In this document: piece after piece, positions 35,995 through 43,840 of the stretch | Numbering within the stretch: the stretch's first letter is position 1 | Layout of the letters: every line of letters starts with the position of its first letter | Assembly: GCA_025057975.1 (NCBI GenBank) | Contig: JANWUV010000008.1 | Coordinates: 124,001 to 188,000, forward strand | Source: Chloracidobacterium sp. | GTDB taxonomy: Bacteria; Acidobacteriota; Blastocatellia; Chloracidobacteriales; Chloracidobacteriaceae | Direction of reading: 5' to 3' | DNA: 64,000 nucleotides | The notes under the pieces: generated by a model | The model's database searches: none | Seen by the model: the letters and a program-made list of their open reading frames with translations, nothing else | What the model was told of the DNA's origin: nothing | Position numbers and translations under genes: made by a program

Positions 35995-37077
35995 ATGGCC
36001 TCCACCAACCCTGAGGACGACACCAAAATCGACTCGGAAAACAACCCCGAACTGACCGCCGCCGGACGCCTTCCGCTTGATACTATTCTTTGCGGCGACA
36101 GCCTGTTCATCTTGCAGAAACTGCCCTCGGCGTCGGTGGATTTGGTGCTGACTTCGCCACCCTATTTTCGTCAGCGCGACTACGGGCGCGGCATCGGCAA
36201 TGAAGCGGCGTTGGAAGACTACCTTGTGGCGCTGTTGGCGGTGTTTGGCGAATGCTTACGGGTCGTCAAGCCAACCGGTAGTTTGGTGTTCAACGTTGGC
36301 GACAAGTATGAGGGGCGAAGTCTGCTGTTGGTTCCGTACCGCTTTGCGACAGCCGCACTAGAACGGTTTCCCGTCCGGCTCGTCAACCACGTGACCTGGG
36401 TCAAGCGCAACCCGACGCCGCGCCATTTCCAACGCCGTTTGGTGTCGAGTACGGAGCCGTTTTTCCATTTCGTTGTGTCCGATGCGTATCAGTACTTCCC
36501 GCAGTGTTTTCTCCTCCGACGCACTCCGGCAGCCGAACAGGAGCGGCGCGGGACGCGCATTGGGCGGCGGTATTTCCAACTTATTGAGGCTTCAACGCTG
36601 ACGCCGGAGCAAAAGGCGCGGGCGCGGGCAGCACTGGAAGCCGCTATTGCCGAAGTTCGGGATGGCGCCATTCGGGACTTTCGGATGAAAATTCGTGGGT
36701 TGCACTCCGCACCCTTTGGCGGACGGGAAGGCGGGCGCAACATTCATCTGGAACGGGACGGCTTCACCATCATTCGCATGCATGGCGAACGGCTCAAGCG
36801 CGATGTGATTGAGACGCCGGTGGAGTCCCTCAAAGGGTGTCCCCATCGAGCGGTCTTTCCTGAAGCCGTCGTGACGGAGTTTATTCACCTGCTAACGCGC
36901 CCCGGCGATGTCGTTCTCGATCCGTTTCTGGGATCGGGGACGACCGCCGTCGCCGCCAAGAAGTTGGGGCGGCGTTACATAGGGATCGACATCAACCCAG
37001 ATTACTGCGCCTATGCGCGACGGCGTGTGGCAGGAACAGCCTACCAAAACTCACTGCTGGAAGCCGCCGCGTGGTGA
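35995..37077 (+). CDS. DNA methyltransferase (N4-cytosine/N6-adenine, beta class)
   Basis: A 360-aa site-specific methyltransferase. The catalytic motif IV is LTSPPYF (about residues 52-58), and the SAM-binding motif I, VVLDPFLGSGTTAVAAKKLGRRYIGIDI, is near 305-330. Motif IV before motif I is the beta order, and a Ser-Pro-Pro-Tyr motif is commonest in N4-cytosine enzymes, though adenine methylation cannot be ruled out. The middle part (160-290) is the likely target-recognition region. AGGTG eight bases upstream supports the ATG at 35995. There is no restriction endonuclease nearby, so it is an orphan. It is seven bases behind livG and ends at or inside the start of livF. Confidence 0.93.
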   Translation: MASTNPEDDTKIDSENNPELTAAGRLPLDTILCGDSLFILQKLPSASVDLVLTSPPYFRQRDYGRGIGNEAALEDYLVALLAVFGECLRVVKPTGSLVFNVGDKYEGRSLLLVPYRFATAALERFPVRLVNHVTWVKRNPTPRHFQRRLVSSTEPFFHFVVSDAYQYFPQCFLLRRTPAAEQERRGTRIGRRYFQLIEASTLTPEQKARARAALEAAIAEVRDGAIRDFRMKIRGLHSAPFGGREGGRNIHLERDGFTIIRMHGERLKRDVIETPVESLKGCPHRAVFPEAVVTEFIHLLTRPGDVVLDPFLGSGTTAVAAKKLGRRYIGIDINPDYCAYARRRVAGTAYQNSLLEAAAW

Positions 37078-37100
37078 CGCCAGTAGAAAGCGAGCCGCGA

Positions 37101-37844
37101 ATGGACGAACAACGCCGCCGCGCCGCCGCTGCGCCGCCGCTCTTGACCGTGGAAAACCTGTCTGTCGCTTACGGAGCGATTGAAGCGCTGCATGGCGTGT
37201 CGCTGACGGTTGGGAAGGGGGAAATCGTCACGCTCATCGGGGCGAACGGAGCGGGGAAGACGACGACGCTCAAAACGGTTGTCGGCCTGCTGCGCCCAAA
37301 ACATGGGCGGGTGCTCTTCAACGGCGTGGACATCACCGGACGCCCAACCCACGAGATCATTGGGCGCGGCGTCGCCTTGTCGCCGGAAGGACGCGGGATC
37401 TTCCCAGAGATGACGGTGCTGGAAAACCTTGAACTCGGCGCATATCGGCAATCTGACCGAGCCCAGTTTCAGCGCGACCTCGATCGAGTCTGTACACTGT
37501 TTCCGCGCATCGAGGAGCGCCTTCGGCAGCGTGCTGGGACGCTGTCCGGCGGCGAACAGCAGATGGTAGCGATTGGGCGGGCGTTGATGAGTCGTCCGAC
37601 GTTGTTGTTGTTGGATGAACCGTCGTTAGGCCTAGCCCCGCTGGTCACGCGAGCGATTTTTGATGCGCTAAGCGAACTCAACCGTGACGGCCTCACCATC
37701 TTACTGGTTGAACAAAACGCGCATCTGGCGCTGGCGCGCTCGCATCGCGGCTACGTCCTCGAAACCGGTCGCGTGGTCATGAGCGGTGCCGCAACGGAGT
37801 TGGCGCAGGACGCGCGGGTGCGAGAGGCGTATTTAGGTTACTGA
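37101..37844 (+). CDS. livF: LivF-type ABC transporter ATP-binding protein
   Basis: The second HAAT-class ATPase, 247 aa from the ATG at 37101. Walker A GANGAGKTTTLKTVVGLL is near residue 44, LSPEGRGIFPEMTVLENL follows, the signature is LSGGEQQMVAIGRALMSRP (about 146), Walker B is LLLLDEPSLGLAP and the H-loop VEQNAHLAL. A GTG at 37071, overlapping the methyltransferase stop, would add ten residues and couple the genes; the choice is open. It should form a heterodimer with the LivG at 35202. Confidence 0.92.
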   Translation: MDEQRRRAAAAPPLLTVENLSVAYGAIEALHGVSLTVGKGEIVTLIGANGAGKTTTLKTVVGLLRPKHGRVLFNGVDITGRPTHEIIGRGVALSPEGRGIFPEMTVLENLELGAYRQSDRAQFQRDLDRVCTLFPRIEERLRQRAGTLSGGEQQMVAIGRALMSRPTLLLLDEPSLGLAPLVTRAIFDALSELNRDGLTILLVEQNAHLALARSHRGYVLETGRVVMSGAATELAQDARVREAYLGY

Positions 37845-37989
37845 AAAACCCCGCTTGAACAGTGGTGACAGTGGCTCGAAAGCGTCGCGCACGCCGGAGA
37901 GGATGGCGGTATAAAGCGGAAGTTTTCCGGCGCGGAACGCGCCGCACGCCAAAAACGGATAACTTGTCAACATTTGCCCGTAAATCAGG

Positions 37990-39180
37990 CTAATCAATGA
38001 TTTTGATATCGCCCTCAAACTTTCGGTAGTTCCGAAATTCGCTGATGTTCCGAAAAGCTTGCCGGTAGGCGTCGCTGACTTGAATGGTCTCTGCCGTACG
38101 CGGCATCCAGTACCGTCTGCCGAGAATCGTCACCCAGTCATAGTCCACGGCGGATTCCACCTGCGACATTGGAAAACCCGGCGGGATGTCGGTCGCCGTA
38201 TGCTCAATGCGGACGATTCGTTTGGTTTCTTCGTCAACCCACAGGCTGCCTTGGTAGCCGACCTGAATGCGCTGCGGGCGGCCGTCGGAGAGGCGTACCG
38301 TCAGGGTGTAGCCGGAGTTCGCCTGCGGCACGGTGAAGTCGTAAACCCGACACAAACGGCCCCGGTAGCGTTCTTGTTTGACCTCGGTGAAACGGGTGTT
38401 GGTCGCTGGGAGAAACGGCGCAGCCAGTTGACCGGAAAAATCCCCGATGGAAGTCGCGCCGCCGATCTCCTCAAAGCGCTGGTTTGTTGGACGGCCATTG
38501 ATGGACAGCAGTTCAACCCGTTCCCGACCGCCTTCGACGCGCACTTCGGTTTCAAGTACATCGCGCAGTCGCCAACGGCCATCGCTGTCGCGGGTCATGC
38601 GGCGAATGGTTTGCGTGACGAGAAAATCCGGCAAGTCATCGGCGCTTTGCAGGGCGTAAAACCGCGCCTGTTCAATCAAGGGCAGCTGGCGCAAACGCTG
38701 CTCTATGTCGCCGTCGAGGGGCGCGTCATTAGACAATGCTGACGCTTCAGTCGGCGCGGTGGTGGTTGGACGTGACGCCTCCGGAAGTGTCCCCGACGGT
38801 ATGCCTCCCGTTGGTCGCGGACGCACGGTGGGAGGAGATGGTTCGGCGCGTTGAAGGTCCAGCTCGATGAGCGCCGTCAGCAGGTCGTTTGGCGCACCCA
38901 GTTGGCGGGCGCGCGCCAGCACCTCGTCCGTCACTTCAAAGGCGATGCCGCGTTGACGTAACTCCTGAATCGCTGCTTCCGTCGTCGTTTGTCGTTGGCG
39001 AACGCGCTGCACCAGCCGGTAAAAGTTGACTTCCGACAACGGCTCAGTTTGCACGGCGTCCGCCGTCGGCGGTGACGTTCGGGGCGCACGGACGGTAGCG
39101 GAGACTCCGAAGCTGAAACTGAGCAGCGCCGTACTAGCTACGCTGAAAAAGTACTTGAGCAAGGCGGGTCGAGCTGCCAT
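37990..39180 (-). CDS. Secreted envelope protein, LolA-like C-terminal half
   Basis: A 396-aa exported protein. The N-terminus MAARPALLKYFFSVASTALLSFSFG is a signal or anchor. Residues about 45-100 are a helical segment ending LGAPNDLLTALIELDLQ, then comes a Pro/Thr-rich linker to about 165, and then a beta-rich part with LYFYALQ-like RFYALQSADDLPDFLVTQTI, the YRGRLCRVYDFTVPQ strand and WVDEETKRIVRIEHTATDIPPGFP, which resembles outer-membrane lipoprotein carrier-type folds. I do not know its role. The ATG at 39180 replaces a TTG 11 codons upstream. It is divergent from dcd. Confidence 0.65.
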   Translation of the reverse strand: MAARPALLKYFFSVASTALLSFSFGVSATVRAPRTSPPTADAVQTEPLSEVNFYRLVQRVRQRQTTTEAAIQELRQRGIAFEVTDEVLARARQLGAPNDLLTALIELDLQRAEPSPPTVRPRPTGGIPSGTLPEASRPTTTAPTEASALSNDAPLDGDIEQRLRQLPLIEQARFYALQSADDLPDFLVTQTIRRMTRDSDGRWRLRDVLETEVRVEGGRERVELLSINGRPTNQRFEEIGGATSIGDFSGQLAAPFLPATNTRFTEVKQERYRGRLCRVYDFTVPQANSGYTLTVRLSDGRPQRIQVGYQGSLWVDEETKRIVRIEHTATDIPPGFPMSQVESAVDYDWVTILGRRYWMPRTAETIQVSDAYRQAFRNISEFRNYRKFEGDIKIID

Positions 39181-39248
39181 ATCATCCGGTTTCGGTGTAA
39201 CGTTACCGACCAAAAGTGTGAGTTTCTGAAACGCTGTGGACGTTGAAC

Positions 39249-39836
39249 GTGATCAAATCCGACAAGTGGATTCTTCGCATGTGCGAAGAGCAGGGCCTGA
39301 TTACTCCGTTTGAGCGGCGACTCATCCGCCAAGTCGAAGATCGCCGCATCATTAGCTGTGGCCTGTCGAGCTACGGCTACGATTGTCGGCTGGCTAAGGA
39401 CGAATTCAAGGTCTTTTCGCCGATTCAGGGGACGGAGGTGGACCCGAAAAACTTCAACCCCGACAACCTGCTCGACATTCCGCTGCGAACAGCCGCTGAC
39501 GGCAGCCAATACTGGCTGCTTCCGCCGCACTCCTATGCGCTGGGCGTGACCATTGAACATTTCAGGATGCCTCGCAATGTCACGGCGATTGCGTTGGGGA
39601 AGAGCACCTACGCACGGTGTGGTCTGATTCAAAACACCACGCCCCTTGAGGCCGACTGGCAGGGGCGGCTGGTAATTGAACTCTACAACGCCGCCAACCT
39701 GCCGGTGCGGCTCTATGCCGAGGAAGGCTTCGTCCAGATCATTTTCTTTGAATCGGACGAACCCTGCGCTGTCTCGTACAGCGACCGCGCGGGCAAGTAC
39801 CAGTACCAGTCGGGGCTGACCTTGGCCAAGGTTTGA
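39249..39836 (+). CDS. dcd: dCTP deaminase
   Basis: Deaminates dCTP to dUTP, feeding thymidylate synthesis. The opening IKSDKWILRMCEEQGLITPFE is characteristic, as are GLSSYGYDCRLA, LGKSTYARCGLIQNTTPLEADWQGRLVIELYN with the catalytic glutamate, and QIIFFESDEPC near the end. The start is probably the GTG at 39249, which fits the family N-terminus (195 aa); a TTG two codons upstream is the alternative. pyrC begins nine bases after the stop. Confidence 0.95.
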   Translation: MIKSDKWILRMCEEQGLITPFERRLIRQVEDRRIISCGLSSYGYDCRLAKDEFKVFSPIQGTEVDPKNFNPDNLLDIPLRTAADGSQYWLLPPHSYALGVTIEHFRMPRNVTAIALGKSTYARCGLIQNTTPLEADWQGRLVIELYNAANLPVRLYAEEGFVQIIFFESDEPCAVSYSDRAGKYQYQSGLTLAKV

Positions 39837-39845
39837 AGGCGGCGT

Positions 39846-41189
39846 ATGGCGCTTGTGATTCGGAACGGCCGGGTGTGCGATCCGTCCCAGCGTTTGGACG
39901 CCGTGATGGATGTCCTCGTTGTGGACGGGCGCATTGCGGCGCTTGGCCCGAACTTGGAAGCCCCGCCGGACGCCGAAACGGTGGACGCAACGGGATTGGT
40001 GGTTGCGCCGGGGTTCATTGATGTTCACGTACACCTGCGCGAGCCGGGGTTCACTGCCAAGGAAACGATTGCCACCGGCGCGCGCGCCGCCGTCGCTGGC
40101 GGGTTTACCGCCGTGTGCTGCATGGCAAACACCTTGCCCGTCAACGACTCCCCTGTGGTGACGCGCTACATTCTCGACCGGGCGCGTGAGGCGGCGGCTT
40201 GTCGGGTGTATCCGATTGGGGCGGTTACGAAGGGCTTGCAAGGCGAAGCGTTGGCCGACATCGGCGGGATGGCGGCGGCTGGCATCGTCGCCCTCTCCGA
40301 CGATGGTCACAGCATCGCCAACGCCAACCTGCTGCGGCGGGCGTTGGAGTACGCCAGTGACTTCGGTTTGCCGGTGGTTGACCATTGTGAGAACCGCGAC
40401 TTGGCGGCAGGCGGCGTCGTCAACGAAGGCTTTGTGTCTACGCAGTTGGGCGTACGCGGAATGACGCGCGCCGCCGAGGAGGTGGATGTGGCGCGTGATG
40501 TCGTACTGGCGAGCGTGACCGGCGCGCACATTCACATTGCGCATCTAAGTACGGCGGGGTCACTGGAACTGGTGCGACGCGCGCAGGCCGAAGGGTTGCG
40601 CGTCACTTGTGAAGTCACGCCCCATCATCTGACGCTAGACGAGTCGGCTGTCCTTACGTTCGGGACGCTCGCCAAGATGAATCCGCCGCTGCGCACGGCG
40701 GCCGATGTGGAAGCTCTGCTCGAAGGGGTCGCCGATGGGACGGTGACGTGCATTGCGACGGATCATGCGCCCCACACAGCGCTTGAAAAAGACCAAGTGC
40801 TAACGCATGCCCCCTTCGGCGTCGTCGGGTTGGAGTGCGCTGTGAGCCTGATGCTGGATCAGCTTTACTGGCGGCAGGGCATTTCGTTGATGCGCGTCAT
40901 CGAACTGTTCTCGACCGGCCCAGCGCGGGCGTTCAACCTGCCCGGCGGGACATTGCAAATTGGGCGTCCAGCGGATATGACAATACTGGACATTCACCGT
41001 GAAACCGTGGTGGATGTGCGTCGGTGGGCGTCAAAAGCGCGGAACAGCCCGTTTGACGGCTGGCGGCTCAAGGGTGCGCCGGTGATGACGCTGGTCGGCG
41101 GCGTCTGTGTGTCGGCCGGCGTTGCGGCAGAGGAAGCGACCTTTTGGCCGCCAAGAGAAACGGTTGCGGCAAGGCCGCGGACGGGTTAA
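39846..41189 (+). CDS. pyrC: Dihydroorotase, class I
   Basis: Third step of pyrimidine synthesis. The zinc motif DVHVHLREPG is near residues 58-67, the next metal-site block is CCMANTLPVNDSP, the His of VVDHCEN and HIHIAHLSTAGS are the later ligands, and CIATDHAPHT contains the catalytic Asp near 305. 447 aa, with the last 20 residues beyond the family end. GAAGGCGG before the ATG is a good ribosome site. Together with dcd next to it, the pair serves pyrimidine nucleotides. Confidence 0.95.
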   Translation: MALVIRNGRVCDPSQRLDAVMDVLVVDGRIAALGPNLEAPPDAETVDATGLVVAPGFIDVHVHLREPGFTAKETIATGARAAVAGGFTAVCCMANTLPVNDSPVVTRYILDRAREAAACRVYPIGAVTKGLQGEALADIGGMAAAGIVALSDDGHSIANANLLRRALEYASDFGLPVVDHCENRDLAAGGVVNEGFVSTQLGVRGMTRAAEEVDVARDVVLASVTGAHIHIAHLSTAGSLELVRRAQAEGLRVTCEVTPHHLTLDESAVLTFGTLAKMNPPLRTAADVEALLEGVADGTVTCIATDHAPHTALEKDQVLTHAPFGVVGLECAVSLMLDQLYWRQGISLMRVIELFSTGPARAFNLPGGTLQIGRPADMTILDIHRETVVDVRRWASKARNSPFDGWRLKGAPVMTLVGGVCVSAGVAAEEATFWPPRETVAARPRTG

Positions 41190-41273
41190 CGTGCGCCGAT
41201 TTTGTCGGCGGCGACGTGTTCCGAAGCACGTTCGTCCCCGTTCAATCCATACAGAGAGAGGATTTGTTCGCTC

Positions 41274-41516
41274 ATGGCGGAGCAATCAATCGAAGAAAAA
41301 GTCAAAGCCATTATTGTCGAGGAACTTGGCGTGGACGAGAGCGAAGTGACGATGGAAGCCAAGTTCATTGAAGATTTGGGGGCGGATTCACTTGACACGG
41401 TGGAACTCGTCATGCGCTTTGAAGAAGACTTCGGCCTTGAGATTCCCGACGAAGACGCCGAAAAAATCCTGAGCGTCAAGGACGCCGTCAACTACATCCA
41501 GTCCAAGCTTGGGTAA
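41274..41516 (+). CDS. acpP: Acyl carrier protein
   Basis: An 80-aa acidic helical protein whose serine in [10 protein letters not shown] (about residue 37) receives the 4'-phosphopantetheine arm. The rest, with [13 protein letters not shown] and [13 protein letters not shown], is standard ACP. AGAGAGAGGA about 11 bases before the ATG ([11 protein letters not shown]) decides the start, 24 codons inside a longer open frame. It is followed by fabF 42 bp on, the usual acpP-fabF pair. Confidence 0.97.
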   Translation: MAEQSIEEKVKAIIVEELGVDESEVTMEAKFIEDLGADSLDTVELVMRFEEDFGLEIPDEDAEKILSVKDAVNYIQSKLG

Positions 41517-41558
41517 GCTTGTTTCCTGTTACGGTATCGGCGGCGGAGGATGCGTCTC

Positions 41559-42794
41559 ATGAAACGGCGTGTCGTCGTGACCGGCATCGGCATCGTCAGC
41601 CCGCTTGGGTTGAACGCCGCTGCGACATGGGCGGCGCTTCTGTCTGGGACAAGCGGTGTCGGGGTGATTACGCGCTTTGACGCCTCGGCCTTTACGGTGC
41701 GCATTGCCGCTGAGGTGCGCGGTTTCGATCCGGCGGCCTTCATCGAGAAAAAAGAGATCAAAAAAATGGATCCGTTCATCCAATATGCGCTGGCGGCGGC
41801 GCAGGAAGCGATGGACGAAAGTGGGCTGCGTATCACGGACGACAACGCGACGCGGGTCGGCGTCCATATTGGGTCGGCGCTGGGCGGCCTCACCATTGTT
41901 GAACGTGAGCATGCCAAATTGCACCGCGAAGGGCCACATCGGGTGTCGCCGTTCTTCATTCCGGCGGCGATCATCAACTTGGCGAGCGGGCAGGTCTCGA
42001 TTCGCTTTGGCGCAAAGGGGCCGAATTCCGCTCCGGCGACTGCCTGCGCTTCCGGGGCGCACGCCATTGGCGAGGCCTTTCGCATGATTCAATGCGGCGA
42101 CGCCGACGCTATGCTGTGCGGCGGCGCTGAGGCCGCCGTAACCCCGACCGGCATTGGTGGGTTCGCCGCCATGCGGGCGCTTTCAACCCGTAACGATGAA
42201 CCGACGCAGGCGAGTCGCCCATTCGACAAGCGCCGCGACGGTTTTGTCATAGGCGAGGGGGCGGCGATTCTTGTTCTAGAAGAACGTGAGCAGGCGCTGG
42301 CGCGCGGCAAGGCTCCGCTGGCTGAAATTGTCGGGTTTGGACAATCGGCGGATGCCTTTCACCTGACGCATCCAAGTGAGGTTGGGGACGGAGCTGCGCG
42401 CGCGATGCAGCAGGCGCTTGCCGATGCAGGGGTCACCCCGGCGGAGGTGGGGTATCTCAACGCCCATGCGACGGGGACGCCTGCTGGAGACGCTGCCGAA
42501 GCCGCCGCCATTCGGCAGGTCTTCGGCGAGGCGGTTTCATCTTTGGCGGTGAGCGCCACAAAGTCAATGACCGGCCATCTACTGGGTGCGGCGGGTGCAC
42601 TAGAAGCCGCGATCACCGTCCTTGCGTTGCGGGACGGACGCATCCCACCTACCCTAAATCTTGACGAGCCGGATGTGGACTTTGACTGTGTGCCGCACGT
42701 CGCCCGCGACAAGGCGCTGAACTACGCGATGAGCAACGCCTTTGGCTTTGGTGGAACCAACGTCTCCCTGGTTTTTAGTCGCGCCGAAGCGTGA
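41559..42794 (+). CDS. fabF: Beta-ketoacyl-ACP synthase II
   Basis: Elongating condensing enzyme of fatty-acid synthesis. The catalytic Cys is in ATACASGAHAIGE (about residue 163), the two His are in NAHATGTPAGD (about 303) and TKSMTGHLLGAAGALE (about 340), and the GFGGTNVSLVF end is typical. 411 aa from the ATG at 41559: GGAGG lies nine bases before this one but directly abuts the ATG at 41550, so the inner start is right. It works with the AcpP encoded just upstream. Confidence 0.97.
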   Translation: MKRRVVVTGIGIVSPLGLNAAATWAALLSGTSGVGVITRFDASAFTVRIAAEVRGFDPAAFIEKKEIKKMDPFIQYALAAAQEAMDESGLRITDDNATRVGVHIGSALGGLTIVEREHAKLHREGPHRVSPFFIPAAIINLASGQVSIRFGAKGPNSAPATACASGAHAIGEAFRMIQCGDADAMLCGGAEAAVTPTGIGGFAAMRALSTRNDEPTQASRPFDKRRDGFVIGEGAAILVLEEREQALARGKAPLAEIVGFGQSADAFHLTHPSEVGDGAARAMQQALADAGVTPAEVGYLNAHATGTPAGDAAEAAAIRQVFGEAVSSLAVSATKSMTGHLLGAAGALEAAITVLALRDGRIPPTLNLDEPDVDFDCVPHVARDKALNYAMSNAFGFGGTNVSLVFSRAEA

Positions 42795-42823
42795 GATTTT
42801 TAAGCGATGGGAGGAGCCTGGCT

Positions 42824-43840
42824 GTGAAGTGTGTCGAAATTGCCGAAAAGTTCGGCATTGAGCATTTGACTGTGAAGGAACGACCGCACCCAGAGTTAGG
42901 GTATGGCGAGGTCTTGGTGCGAGTACGGGCGGCTTCGCTCAACTTCCGTGACCTAATGACGGTGACGGGCGTTTACAACCCAAAGCAACCGCTGCCGTTG
43001 ATACCACTTTCGGATGGCGTTGGGGAAATCGTTGCCGTTGGCGACGGCGTGACGCGGGTGGCGGTCGGGGACCGCGTCGCTGGCATTTTTGCGCAGGGAT
43101 GGATTGCTGGTGAACCGTCTATTGAGAAAATACGGGGAACAACGCTAGGCGGGCCGTTAGACGGCATGTTGGCGGAGTATCGAGCGCTGTCGCAGGAGGG
43201 CGTGGTCAAAGTTCCTGACTACCTCAATGACGAAGAGGCGGCGACACTGCCTTGCGCGGCACTGACGGCTTGGAGCGCGCTGATAACGCATGGTCAGCTT
43301 AAGCCAGGCGACACGGTACTGGTACAGGGAACAGGTGGTGTGTCCATCTTCGCGCTTCAGTTTGCCAAGGCCGCTGGGGCGCGCGTCATCATCACGTCCG
43401 GCAGCGACGAAAAGCTGGAACGCGCCAAGGCGCTTGGCGCGGACGAGATTATCAACTACAAACAAGCGCCGGACTGGGACAAAGCCGTTCGCGAAATGAC
43501 CGGCGGGCGTGGTGTGGATCACGTCGTTGAGGTCGGCGGCATTGGGACGCTTGCCAAGGCGATTCGGTCAGTGCGGTTTGGTGGACAGATCAGTTTGATC
43601 GGCGTGCTGTCGGGACGCACCGGTGAAGTGGATATTGCGCCAATTCTGATGCAAAACATTCGTGTTCAGGGGATCATCGTCGGTTCACGGGAAATGTTTG
43701 AAGCGATGAACCGCGCGCTAGAGCAGAACCGCATCCGCCCGGTTGTAGACAAAATCTTCCCGCTTGAGGAGACGCAGCAGGCGTTTCAGCTGATGGCTCA
43801 GGGTGGACACTTCGGTAAAATCTGCATTCGGCTCGACTGA
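42824..43840 (+). CDS. Zinc-independent NAD(P)H:quinone oxidoreductase/MDR-family alcohol dehydrogenase
   Basis: A 338-aa medium-chain reductase. The N-terminal GroES-like part has SLNFRDLMTVTGVYNPKQPLPLIPLSDGVGEIVAVGDGV; the Rossmann part has VLVQGTGGVSIFALQFAKAAGARVIITSGSDEKLERAKALGADEIINY. The usual zinc cysteines are absent, so it is of the quinone-reductase branch. Substrate unknown. The start is a GTG at 42824, with GGGAGGAG eight bases before it. It follows fabF closely and may be part of the lipid operon. Confidence 0.92.
   Translation: MKCVEIAEKFGIEHLTVKERPHPELGYGEVLVRVRAASLNFRDLMTVTGVYNPKQPLPLIPLSDGVGEIVAVGDGVTRVAVGDRVAGIFAQGWIAGEPSIEKIRGTTLGGPLDGMLAEYRALSQEGVVKVPDYLNDEEAATLPCAALTAWSALITHGQLKPGDTVLVQGTGGVSIFALQFAKAAGARVIITSGSDEKLERAKALGADEIINYKQAPDWDKAVREMTGGRGVDHVVEVGGIGTLAKAIRSVRFGGQISLIGVLSGRTGEVDIAPILMQNIRVQGIIVGSREMFEAMNRALEQNRIRPVVDKIFPLEETQQAFQLMAQGGHFGKICIRLD

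Noticed and set aside
36219-36410. Possible restriction endonuclease beside the methyltransferase
   Set aside because: All frames near 36-37 kb other than the methyltransferase are shadows, and both flanking genes are ABC ATPases.
39138-40544. 468-codon minus-strand frame
   Set aside because: Antisense to dcd and pyrC, both of which have full family motifs; composition is Arg/His/Gln-rich.
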